The notes under the pieces were generated by a model. It was not told the origin of the DNA. It made no database searches and saw only the letters and a program-made list of their open reading frames with translations. Shown here piece after piece: positions 55,553 to 64,000 of a stretch of 64,000 nucleotides of DNA (within the stretch, counting starts at the first letter, position 1; each line of letters begins with the position of its first letter). The stretch lies in the NCBI GenBank assembly GCA_000149225.2, contig CM000692.1:744001-808000 (forward strand), in the 5' to 3' direction. The stretch is from Lachancea kluyveri NRRL Y-12651 (taxonomy: Eukaryota; Ascomycota; Saccharomycetes; Saccharomycetales; Saccharomycetaceae). Made by a program: the position numbers and the translations under genes.

Positions 55553-58500
55553 TTAGGATGAGGTAGCTTCCGCGATACCAATCAATCTTTTGACACCAGT
55601 CAACCAATTTCCTGCTTCCTCTGCATGGTTGGTTGCAATGTCGACATGAACCTGCATAGCTTCGGAATACTTGTGCTCCTTCAAGAATTCGACCAGCTGA
55701 TGCAATTTATCAATGGTTGGTTGCGTCAACAAATCTTGCTTTTCCAAATGGTTGAATAAAATCTTTAATCTTTTATTACAATCTTTTAATTGCTTAGTGT
55801 ATTCATGTGGAATCAATGGAGTCACCCGAGCCAATTCACTGGTCAAGAAATCGATTAGTGGTTGCTGATCTTCTGGGATTTTACTTGGCTCCTCAGTCGG
55901 TTCTGTGGTGGGTGACGGTGTGGCAGGTACCGGAGCAGAAGATACAGGGATTGGTGCCGGGACCGGAGCTGGGAAAGAGACTTCCGGCTTCTTCTGGACA
56001 GATTCCAGTAAGGCATTAGCAGAATCAATGTCCTGATCCGCATGATTCTTCCTTCTCGTACTTTTTGGAGGTGGACCGACAACTGATTTTGGTGGGGGTG
56101 GGGCAACCTGGCTACCATTGTTCAATGGTGTAGCGGCATATTGGGTAGATGTAGCCTGTCCTTGTAAAGTACCGGCCAGCTGTTGCGTAGATGGAGCATA
56201 CGGGTTAGGGGCTGCTGGCTGGGCAAAATTTGTGGCTGGTGGTGGCGCATAAGGACTAGATGCTACAGGTGTATGAGCATTAGAGATTGGTGGCGGAGCG
56301 TATGGGTTAGAGCCATTTGAAGAGGCAGATCTGGACGTAGACTTGGGTGGTGGAGGGACGATAACGTTTGCAGAGGAAGTTACCCTGGATAATGGGGGTG
56401 GGGGAACACCCGCATTAGAGGGTGTGCCTGAGGTACCTGGCATTACGCCAACACCAATTGGTGCGGTGGAAACTGGCTTAGCACGGGTCTGTTTCTCCTT
56501 CACGTCTAAAGATAAGTCGTTCCATCCATCATTGGCCTTCTTGTTCAGATGAGGTGTTTGGCCGGAAGCTATGCTGGAAAGTGGTGGCTGCTGGATAGGG
56601 GTTTCACCAGAGCGTGGGATGCCTGCTGGAACAGGATTTGCCACTGGTTTGAAGGTGTTCACAAACTGGTTTCCAGGTGATGGAACGGTGTAAGGGTTTG
56701 TTGGAGCTGCAGCGATACCTGATGCCGATGGTGCATACGGATTAACTGGTACGCTGGCTATTGGGGCAATTGGTAGTGCCACAGGGGAAACAGAAGCAGG
56801 TGGCGCGTACTTGTTTAGGTTGGCGGCGGCGCCGATAGAAGAAGGGGCGTAAGCATTCGATTTTGATGGCACAACCGAAGGTGCTGCTACTGGGGCAGCA
56901 AAAGATGCATTACGAGAAGCCAACGGAGATGACTGAACAAAGGTGCTACTTGGTACACGAGGAGCTAACGGATTTGGAGGTGGTATAACGGAGCCACCAA
57001 CAGGTAACGAAGGAGCGATTCCGGGAACCGAGAATGGTGCATTATTCGCAGCAGCAGCATATCTAGATGCCTTGTTGGCAGCGACATTGTTACTTGTGGC
57101 AAGAGAGGCAGACTTTCCAGAAGCAATTAATACACGTTGCTTTTCCATTTTAACCTCTTCATTCTCGCTTGGTAAGTTATCTAAAAACTTCAAGGCTAGA
57201 TTGAAATCACCGTTGGCAGAAATCAAGTTCACAAATTCCAAAAACCTTGAAATTAGACCTTCGTTTGCCAACTTGCCATCCTTACCATCACTAGCGAAGC
57301 TAGAGAAAACAGTGAACCTCTCCACAAACTCGGTCAAGCACTCTAAATGAGCTTCATAAATAGTGCCCTTTTTGGATTTTAGCTGACTTTCCAAACCTGA
57401 AAATTCTTTTAACCAAATAGAAGCCACATCATCTAGGGAACCTGCAGCTAAATATAAAACTAGCGCATCCTCTCTGTTCCCAGAATCCAATACCCTTTTA
57501 CCCAACTTGACCAACAGTTCATTTCTCTTTGATACATCAGCTGGAGTGTAAGTATAAATTGCCTTGGTGATATATTTCCATTGAGAAACGTCCACATTTT
57601 CAACTAAATCGTCGACGTTCTTTTCAGAGATGGAATACAATATTCTTGTGAGTGGAGAATCGTTCACGTATTTCGAAAAGTAAACATTTTTAACCTTCTG
57701 TCTCAAATTTTCGTCTTCAGAGTCTAGAGCAATAATTAAAGATTCTAAGAGCAAGTCTTGTTCTAAAGTAGATGCCACCGCAGATTTCAGGTCACCGCTA
57801 ACCAAACTCTTGGTTAGAGAAGAGGACTTCTCAGAAATATCCATAACGAATGAACCTTTAGGGACGGACTTTTCGTTTAAATTTTTAAAGAAATCCTCAC
57901 CTTCATCTTCAGATTGCTTTTGTGATTTCGCTTCGTCTTCATCTTCATCATCAAAAGCCAAAGCTTCTTTCAGGAAGCTTTCCCTGCCGTCAAGGGACAA
58001 TTTTTCTAATAAATTCCAGTCATCTTCATTAACAGAGTTAATACTCTGTACCAATCTTTTATTAATGATTGGTTTGAAGTTCTTGGATTCCAAGGCCTTG
58101 TCTAACATTGAGTTCTTTTCCAAACCTGGGATCGCAGGCTTAGTAATGGAAACGCCTCTGCCATCAGCAGTGATACTTACCAGTTTCCCACCAAAGGCCC
58201 ACTGCGCACCTGCCGAGCGGTTACCGTACCACGAAGGAGCCTGCATTTTGATAACAGTTGGTTTTTCATTACAGCCTTGTTCAGAAACGTTGTTCCAAAA
58301 ATCAGCTTCAGATTCCTGTTGCTTACTCACAATATCTTCTAGATCCAATTTGTTGGTCAAGTTTTGTAGGGTTTGAACCTGTATTTTATTATCAAGGGAA
58401 GCTGATGCGAACAAGTCGGGCGCCTCTGGGGCAAACTTGGTTTTGAAACACCAATTGCCTCGAGTTGGAAACTGACTCAACTTCTGTGCGGTTTGAGGAT

Positions 58501-59338
58501 TCCATAAAGCACAAGTATTATCACGACCACTTGATAATAACAAGTTTTCATCTTGTTTACACCAATCCAGAGATAAAATACCCTTGGAATGACCTTGCGA
58601 CATAGCTTGAAGTGGAGCTTTTGCATTTCTTAAATCCCAAACTAAAATAACTGGGTCATTGTCATTACCTGTAGCAGTTGCAATTTTAGTAGAATTTGAT
58701 GGATGCCACTCAACAACAGATAGGTGATTCTTGGCACCGGTGGAAGGCGAGGTATAACTTAGGTGAAGAACCTCTTTTTTAGCCTTCAAGTCCCAAATAG
58801 AGGTGTAGCCAGATGAACCTGCTGATGCGAACACGTGTGCTAGAGATTGGTTCCAAGCTAAAGAGTAAACTTCATCAATTGGAGTCATAGCAACACCAGG
58901 GGAGAAGGGGACATATCCAGAAGAAGTAATTTTATTAATATCCCAAATGAATATTTCACCTCTGCTATCACCAGAACATAGAACATTGTCCTGCTTGGCA
59001 TTGAACTTCAAAGTATTCACGGGAGTAGTATGTTTACTAATTTTCGCGACAGATTTCAATTCCTTTGGCGAAAAAAATTCGACAATACCGTTGTCTAGTG
59101 CACCAGCTAGAATCGAATTGTCAGGAGACCAATCTAAGTCATTAAACTTGGCACTCGCAGTGATGGATCCCTGTGGCTTTTCAACGTCTGCGGATAGCAA
59201 AGACCACAACTCCAAGGTGGACTCGCTGGAAAAATCGGCATCTACGGTACCAGAAGCAGTACCGGTAGCCAGCAGCGGAACTTTATCGTGAGACCAAGCA
59301 AAAGTGGCCGTACGGGGGTACTCGGCTAGCTTGACCAT
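55553..59338 (-). CDS. SEC31: COPII outer-coat protein
   Basis: This 1261-residue protein (1273 in S. cerevisiae) pairs with Sec13 to build the outer cage of COPII vesicles leaving the ER. WD40 repeats (residues 1-370) begin MVKLAEYPRTATFAWSHDK and include SGDSRGEIFIWDINK and LLSSGRDNTCALWNPQT. An alpha-solenoid follows (about 400-740), then a long Pro/Ala/Ser-rich disordered region (about 750-1130) with repeated NPYAP-type blocks and PPPP runs, which binds Sec23 and stimulates Sar1. A helical C-terminal domain (about 1150-1261) ends the protein. The start at 59338 is the family start. The upstream region has an exact PACE element. Confidence 0.97.
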   Translation of the reverse strand: MVKLAEYPRTATFAWSHDKVPLLATGTASGTVDADFSSESTLELWSLLSADVEKPQGSITASAKFNDLDWSPDNSILAGALDNGIVEFFSPKELKSVAKISKHTTPVNTLKFNAKQDNVLCSGDSRGEIFIWDINKITSSGYVPFSPGVAMTPIDEVYSLAWNQSLAHVFASAGSSGYTSIWDLKAKKEVLHLSYTSPSTGAKNHLSVVEWHPSNSTKIATATGNDNDPVILVWDLRNAKAPLQAMSQGHSKGILSLDWCKQDENLLLSSGRDNTCALWNPQTAQKLSQFPTRGNWCFKTKFAPEAPDLFASASLDNKIQVQTLQNLTNKLDLEDIVSKQQESEADFWNNVSEQGCNEKPTVIKMQAPSWYGNRSAGAQWAFGGKLVSITADGRGVSITKPAIPGLEKNSMLDKALESKNFKPIINKRLVQSINSVNEDDWNLLEKLSLDGRESFLKEALAFDDEDEDEAKSQKQSEDEGEDFFKNLNEKSVPKGSFVMDISEKSSSLTKSLVSGDLKSAVASTLEQDLLLESLIIALDSEDENLRQKVKNVYFSKYVNDSPLTRILYSISEKNVDDLVENVDVSQWKYITKAIYTYTPADVSKRNELLVKLGKRVLDSGNREDALVLYLAAGSLDDVASIWLKEFSGLESQLKSKKGTIYEAHLECLTEFVERFTVFSSFASDGKDGKLANEGLISRFLEFVNLISANGDFNLALKFLDNLPSENEEVKMEKQRVLIASGKSASLATSNNVAANKASRYAAAANNAPFSVPGIAPSLPVGGSVIPPPNPLAPRVPSSTFVQSSPLASRNASFAAPVAAPSVVPSKSNAYAPSSIGAAANLNKYAPPASVSPVALPIAPIASVPVNPYAPSASGIAAAPTNPYTVPSPGNQFVNTFKPVANPVPAGIPRSGETPIQQPPLSSIASGQTPHLNKKANDGWNDLSLDVKEKQTRAKPVSTAPIGVGVMPGTSGTPSNAGVPPPPLSRVTSSANVIVPPPPKSTSRSASSNGSNPYAPPPISNAHTPVASSPYAPPPATNFAQPAAPNPYAPSTQQLAGTLQGQATSTQYAATPLNNGSQVAPPPPKSVVGPPPKSTRRKNHADQDIDSANALLESVQKKPEVSFPAPVPAPIPVSSAPVPATPSPTTEPTEEPSKIPEDQQPLIDFLTSELARVTPLIPHEYTKQLKDCNKRLKILFNHLEKQDLLTQPTIDKLHQLVEFLKEHKYSEAMQVHVDIATNHAEEAGNWLTGVKRLIGIAEATSS

Positions 59339-61365
59339 ACTTCTTTGGTTGGCTATTCTTTTTTGGAATTTTCAAACTTTAGATCTGAAAGGAATACACA
59401 CAAGTCAAGTTGTTTGTTTTTTTGCCACCCTGGAGACAAGATTTTCCTTCTGGCTTTGATATATTATATCACCTCAGACGAATGTTGTATCTGCGTTTGT
59501 AGCTCGATGATAGTGAACTTGGCAGGTACAAAACCTTGACAATAATTATCATTATGATTTTGTAAAGTTCAAATACATCGTTTTTTATTATTACGTTTTC
59601 CTTTTCACCTAATGTTGAACTTTTTTTTTATCACTTTTAATATTTTTCGTACTGAACTGTGTTTTCGAATGTTGGTTTCACAACATTGAGCGTCAGAGTT
59701 AAAAAATTTTTAAAAGATCATTAATATTCACCAGATGAGAAGTTGAAGCAAATAAAATTCGATACCAAGATTTTCGAGGCGTGTGAGCATAACATGCTTC
59801 TCACAGTACTCAGCTATAAAATGTCACTCTCTGTCAGATACTAGAACACTCGGAAAATTGCGACGATACTTATACGAAGCACGTTTGAATAACCATTAGA
59901 TAGCACTTGAATATAACCTCAGGAAATCTAGGACTGGCTTCCAATATTCGAACGTATACAGGGAAAACTTGGAATAGAAATCGTATTTCATATGTATAGC
60001 TTATCCACGAACAAATTTTCTTATATAGGCCTAAAATCTTTCTGGAACCTAAGAACCTTTCGAGTTTTAGAACTCCACAGTCATGCCAAAATTTATGAGT
60101 TCCATATTTCTCAGATTTTAAAACGAAACCCCCAGAGGATTTTGTTTTGTCTAAAATGGCAATCCTATCCGAGCTGGTAACAAAGTATCATACCTTAATC
60201 CAAAACATAAGTCCATTGTTACTCCAGCAGTTTTATTTTCTAATTTTGCAGTGACACGGAAGTAATATATTTTCCCGCGTTTTCATTTCAACTCTGCATA
60301 CTTCTGTCATACGCCTTCGGTAGAGCTGTATCTAAGACTTCTTACTATCTTCGTGCAAAGTTAAGCTTTGGGGAGGGGGAATATAGATATATCCATGTAG
60401 GCTCTAAGTCAGATAATTAGTGCTTTGTAGAGGATGAAAATCAGAGAACATATTTCACCGTTTGACCCTCCCCTCTACTTTCAGACCCGAGTAGGATATT
60501 TTGCTAGCTGATGATACTTCTTACTTTTGTGAGCTGGTTAAATATTTCATCAAAACCGACAGTTGGTAACTGATAGCCGGGCTTCCAAAGGACAGTTAAA
60601 CGTATGCAATAGTTGTCTCTTTCCATATCCAGACACGTTTTATTCTGACAAAAAGCGCGTCACATATTCCAATAACCGAATGATTCGGGAACGCCGTTGT
60701 CAGAAGATTTTAATGTCATGGCATTATATCGATTACTAGACAGTAGATACATTCTTATAGAGCTATACATAAATTTTTACGAGGCACACAAGATATGCGA
60801 ATTGTAAAGTTTGAGAATATCACAGACTCAAGCATTATAGCATCTTAGTCCGTACATCTAACTCATAAATACATCGCGACATTAAACTGGGTCAGTATTA
60901 CTCTAAACTCATCTATCACGAAGAAAGCCGAAGGATGTCAGTGGAAATTAACATATGAATCAAGCATCCTATCAGTAGTGTGCATGAGGAAGCACTACTC
61001 CTTTTTTTTTATTTATTTTTAGTAAGGCTGCAATGTTGATTTTCCCTATGGGTCTTTCTGTTGGATACAAAACGTCAAGCGTCAGTATTCTCTGAGACAT
61101 CATCACGCCCCTATATAATCTTTACATTTGGCAAAAAGACTAGCCGGTATCAGGCTTCTTACAGCATTGTCGTATGTTTAAGCTTCAAGCTCTTAGTGAT
61201 AAGGTGTTCTATTCTGCTTGTAAGCTACTAGGCTACATGGAGAGAGTTTCTGTCAACTTTGCGAGTTTTATTGGTTTCTTCGGGTTTTCACCGGACGCAC
61301 TCGCTCTGAAGCCCGTGGCCTCTACATTTACTCCCCTATTAAAAATAAGATAATAAAAGAATAAG
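59339..61365. other. 2.0 kb spacer, SEC31 promoter to COA4
   Basis: AT-rich region with no convincing frame (the longest near 59992-60180 is 62 codons). It includes the SEC31 promoter (PACE at 59421-59429) and COA4 upstream DNA. Its size, and the gene-order break just beyond it, make it a candidate rearrangement boundary. No centromere CDEIII motif or transposon remnant was seen. Confidence 0.45.
59421..59429 (-). promoter_or_regulatory. PACE element upstream of SEC31
   Basis: TTTGCCACC on the plus strand is GGTGGCAAA on the gene's strand, 83-91 bp before the SEC31 ATG. It matches the Rpn4 site exactly. Confidence 0.65.
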
Positions 61366-61617
61366 ATGTCTTCAGACCCAAATTCTTCAAAGTATTATAG
61401 AGATGCGTTAGAAGAGTATCAAGAGCTAAATAAAAATGATGAGGATGCTTGGGACAAAAGAATAGACGAGACAGGTTGTTATGTAGAGAATATGGCTCTG
61501 CAGTTGTGTCACGCCGAGACTAATGACTGGAGACAGTGTCTCGGAGAAATGGCTATTTTCAAAAAGTGCTGGGAATCAAAGGGCAATAAAGAGCGTGTTG
61601 GAACTGTAGATAAGTAA
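61366..61617 (+). CDS. COA4: Twin CX9C protein COA4
   Basis: This 83-residue protein has the twin CX9C helix-hairpin: CYVENMALQLC and CLGEMAIFKKC, the form imported by Mia40 into the mitochondrial intermembrane space. DEDAWDKRIDETGCYVEN and ETNDWRQC match Coa4, an assembly factor of cytochrome c oxidase. It is shorter than I recall for S. cerevisiae Coa4 (YLR218C), mostly through a shorter C-tail. In S. cerevisiae it lies close to CPR6 on chromosome XII; here SCM3 lies between the two. The ATG at 61366 is the only likely start. Confidence 0.88.
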   Translation: MSSDPNSSKYYRDALEEYQELNKNDEDAWDKRIDETGCYVENMALQLCHAETNDWRQCLGEMAIFKKCWESKGNKERVGTVDK

Positions 61618-61749
61618 ATTGTTATACCTATTTATTCTTTTTTGATATCATCGCGCATTGTGAATGGAATATTTCATTTTACCTTAATCTTCGAAAAAAA
61701 AAGAATGATCTTCTCTTCCCAAGAAAGGTGGTACGATAGCTACACGGAG

Positions 61750-62367
61750 ATGAGCAAAGTTGGCAAAAAGAAGAGTAAGAAGTCTTCCTTGAGAATGCTA
61801 CATGGTGCATTAAAAGAATTGCTGAGAAATAATAACACGGTAGTGCCTGATGGAGAGGTAACACCACTAAGAGAAAACCAAGTAGAAGAAAGGGTAACAA
61901 AACACCCTGTGAGTAAACAGCGTTGCGAAGAAGGGTTTTCCAGCAACGATCCAGTGACACAGCATGATGGTGTTACATTTATAATGTCGAAAGAAAACCA
62001 ATTAATTCCTAAGTTGACAGAAGAAGAAGTGATAGAGCGTCATCGCAAAGCTGATGAAAATATGAAGCAAGTGTGGTCAAAAATCATTCAAAAGTATGAA
62101 AACGTCGAGGACCAAGGCGATCTCATAGACCTAAGGACAGGGGAGATAGTTGAGGACAATGGCCACCTGAGAGGCTTATCTGCAACTACAGTGAATACTA
62201 CGAAGTATGTGAGCGTACTGAATGATCTGATTGAGATTGAACAGGCAGAGAGTAGTATTTGGAACGATGAACAAGACGAGGAAGACAGTGATAGTCATGT
62301 TTTCCAAGAGGGAATTACCGAAAGTAGTGAGGATGAATATGTTGGTAAAATTGAACAATCGTCCTAA
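61750..62367 (+). CDS. SCM3: Centromeric histone chaperone SCM3 (HJURP family)
   Basis: This 205-residue protein (223 in S. cerevisiae) delivers Cse4/CENP-A to point centromeres. The Scm3/HJURP core (about residues 85-145) reads LTEEEVIERHRKADENMKQV then WSKIIQKYENVEDQGDLIDL and TGEIVEDNGHLRGL, nearly the same as S. cerevisiae Scm3. The N-terminus is basic and helical (MSKVGKKKSKKSSLRMLHGA), and the C-tail is acidic. The ATG at 61750 aligns with the S. cerevisiae start; an upstream in-frame ATG at 61705 would add 15 residues. SCM3 is YDL139C, next to RGT2, so its place past SNF3/RGT2 and SEC31 fits. It lies between COA4 and CPR6. Confidence 0.93.
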   Translation: MSKVGKKKSKKSSLRMLHGALKELLRNNNTVVPDGEVTPLRENQVEERVTKHPVSKQRCEEGFSSNDPVTQHDGVTFIMSKENQLIPKLTEEEVIERHRKADENMKQVWSKIIQKYENVEDQGDLIDLRTGEIVEDNGHLRGLSATTVNTTKYVSVLNDLIEIEQAESSIWNDEQDEEDSDSHVFQEGITESSEDEYVGKIEQSS

Positions 62368-62523
62368 ACCTAGATCATTTGAGCATGACGTTTCTAGCAT
62401 TTTCCATGAGTTTTTCACCGCGAAAAATTATAAAAGCGTGAGCGATTGAGTGTTCAGCAAAGCGCTGGGCACCTGGAACCACACAAGTCAAAAGACAAAG
62501 CTTCCAGAAGAAAGTACACCAAA

Positions 62524-63636
62524 ATGCCCAGGTCTAAAGTTTATTTTGATATATCCATCGGTGGTGAGCCAAAAGGCCGTATTGTATTTGAGTTGTATAA
62601 CGACGTCGTTCCAAAGACTGCCGATAACTTCTTGAAATTGTGCGAGGGAAAATCTGGAATGTGCAAATCTAAACCCAGCATTCCATTGCACTACAAAGGC
62701 TCTATTTTTCATAGAGTTATCAAGGGTTTTATGTGCCAATTTGGTGACTTCACTAACTTTAATGGCACTGGTGGTGAATCCATCTACGGCGATAAATTTG
62801 AAGACGAAAATTTCATTTTGAAGCACGATAAGCCATACTTGCTATCTATGGCTAATGCGGGTCCAAACACCAATGGTTCACAAGCTTTTATCACATGTGC
62901 ACCAACTCCTCACTTGGACGGCAAACACGTTGTATTTGGTGAAGTTATTCAGGGGAAAAGAATTGTTCGCACAATTGAAAAGCAACCTACAACTGAGAAT
63001 GACAAGCCATCGGAAGATGTTCAAATTACTGATTGTGGCGTTTTACCAGATGATTATCAAATCTCGGAAGATGCTGAAAAAACCCCTACCGACAAATATG
63101 GTGACAATTATGAAGATTCCCTAGCAGATGATGACAAAGTCGACTTGAATAGTTTTAGCAGCGTTATAAGTGCCGTGGAAACCGTCAAAAACATCGGCAA
63201 CGAGCTTTTTAAGTCGCAAAACTATGAAGTGGCCCTAGCAAAATATGAAAAGTGCTCCAGATTTTTAAAAGAGTATTTGCCTAATGAATTGTCCGAAGAA
63301 GAGACTAAAAAAATCGAAAATCTGAAAGTTTCTGTATTCTTGAATATTGCATTATCAGCTTTGAGGGCTAAAATTTATAGCAAAGTTTTATCCTCCACAA
63401 CCGAGGTCTTGCATTTTAACGATGCTGACGGAAAATCCAAAGCCAAGGCCTTGTATCGCCGTGGTTTGGCTTACTACTACCTAAAAGACCCTGAGATGGC
63501 TTTAACTGATTTGGAGTTTGCTACTACTTACCAACAAGGCGATGCTGCCATTTTGAAGGCCATCGATGACGCCAGAAGGTTGAAGAAAGACCAAACCGCG
63601 AAACAGAAAAAAGCTTTGTCTAAGATGTTTTCGTAA
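62524..63636 (+). CDS. CPR6: Hsp90-binding cyclophilin 40
   Basis: This 370-residue protein (371 in S. cerevisiae Cpr6) is a peptidyl-prolyl isomerase that acts with Hsp90. The cyclophilin domain (residues 1-180) has [51 protein letters not shown] and [12 protein letters not shown], with the catalytic Arg and Phe residues. Three TPR repeats follow (about 220-350) with [20 protein letters not shown], and it ends LSKMFS, as in Cpr6. The frame is open 26 codons upstream of the ATG at 62524, without conserved content. It follows SCM3 by 156 bp. S. cerevisiae CPR6 (YLR216C) is on another chromosome. Confidence 0.97.
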   Translation: MPRSKVYFDISIGGEPKGRIVFELYNDVVPKTADNFLKLCEGKSGMCKSKPSIPLHYKGSIFHRVIKGFMCQFGDFTNFNGTGGESIYGDKFEDENFILKHDKPYLLSMANAGPNTNGSQAFITCAPTPHLDGKHVVFGEVIQGKRIVRTIEKQPTTENDKPSEDVQITDCGVLPDDYQISEDAEKTPTDKYGDNYEDSLADDDKVDLNSFSSVISAVETVKNIGNELFKSQNYEVALAKYEKCSRFLKEYLPNELSEEETKKIENLKVSVFLNIALSALRAKIYSKVLSSTTEVLHFNDADGKSKAKALYRRGLAYYYLKDPEMALTDLEFATTYQQGDAAILKAIDDARRLKKDQTAKQKKALSKMFS

Positions 63637-64000
63637 GAACATCAACGTTTATACGTAACAAAACTCTTAAATAAAAGTTTGAAAAGATTCCCGAATCTGG
63701 AATCATTAATTTGGTGAACTCATCATCATCGCTTTGCGTTAGGTACAGGGATAGTGTACCTGTAAATGAGCAAAATCTTGTTTCACCAGATAAACATTAA
63801 ACTTGGACTCAACTGACAAAATTAACAGAAAGATCGGTTCAATGACATATTCGATCTAGAAAACGGTACTTTTGCTTACCACTATCCATAAATCTATTGC
63901 GACACGCAACTTAAAGGAGAGCAAACCATTTCTGATTAGCGATCAACCTGAGCATTTGTCAGTTAATTTAAAGCTGTTTAGGTAAGTAAAATTACGTTAA
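63637..64000. other. Downstream of CPR6, to window end
   Basis: 364 bp without a visible gene or motif. It probably holds the CPR6 terminator and the edge of the next gene's control region. Confidence 0.4.

Noticed and set aside
61642-62367. First thought to be RSA3 because COA4 and CPR6 are near RSA3 in S. cerevisiae
   Set aside because: The core DENMKQVWSKIIQKYENVED and TGEIVEDNGH are those of SCM3, and SCM3 fits the zipper order.

Overview
The window is chromosomal DNA from a budding yeast of the family Saccharomycetaceae. Genes are compact and mostly intronless. The four introns found carry the TACTAAC branch site, and every protein I recognise is closest to a Saccharomyces cerevisiae protein recalled from memory. 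I place it in a lineage that did not undergo the whole-genome duplication (Zygosaccharomyces, Torulaspora, Lachancea or a near relative; genus not decided). The reason is that its gene order is a near-perfect zipper of two S. cerevisiae chromosome IV segments, about YDL124-YDL139 and YDL176-YDL195, with one copy of each duplicated pair and strands conserved.

Layout. 1-9.6 kb: a partial YDL176W homolog (-), an IMPACT-family gene (+), an aldo-keto reductase of the YDL124W type (-), the D-2-hydroxyglutarate dehydrogenase DLD2 (-), a SAM3-like permease (+) and HNT1 (+, intron). 9.9-24.6 kb: CDC48 (+), the cyclin PCL2/PCL9 (-), VCX1 (-), homologs of YDL180W and YDL129W (-), a 2.4 kb gene-poor stretch, RPP1B (-, intron), tRNA-Glu(CUC) (-), INH1/STF1 (-) and a WD40 gene resembling the U5 snRNP 40K protein (+). 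24.8-40.1 kb: homocitrate synthase LYS20/21 (-, with a small intron), CDC53 (-), SRF1 (-), a YDL183C homolog (+), RPL41 (+), VMA1 without an intein (-), a YDL186W homolog (-), the PP2A catalytic subunit PPH21/22 (+) and an OHCU decarboxylase (-). 40.3-64 kb: RDI1 (+), RBS1 (-), UFD2 (+), RPL35 (-, intron after the ATG), ARF1 (-), a decayed second ARF copy (-), NUS1 (-), the glucose sensor SNF3/RGT2 (-), SEC31 (-), COA4 (+), SCM3 (+) and CPR6 (+).

Shared themes: ubiquitin-proteasome function (CDC48, UFD2, CDC53), vesicle traffic (ARF1, SEC31), ribosomal proteins (RPP1B, RPL41, RPL35) and vacuolar ion handling (VMA1, VCX1). Five promoters (CDC48, CDC53, PPH21/22, ARF1, SEC31) carry an exact GGTGGCAAA, the Rpn4 PACE element, which suggests part of this set shares proteasome-stress control. 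Genes present here but absent from the matching S. cerevisiae segments are the SAM3-like permease, the U5-40K-like WD40 gene, the OHCU decarboxylase, COA4 and CPR6. I found no transposon, LTR, CRISPR array, rRNA or centromere, and no wholly new system. The points most worth a second look are the ARF duplicate, the homocitrate synthase intron, the U5-40K-like gene and the PACE sites.
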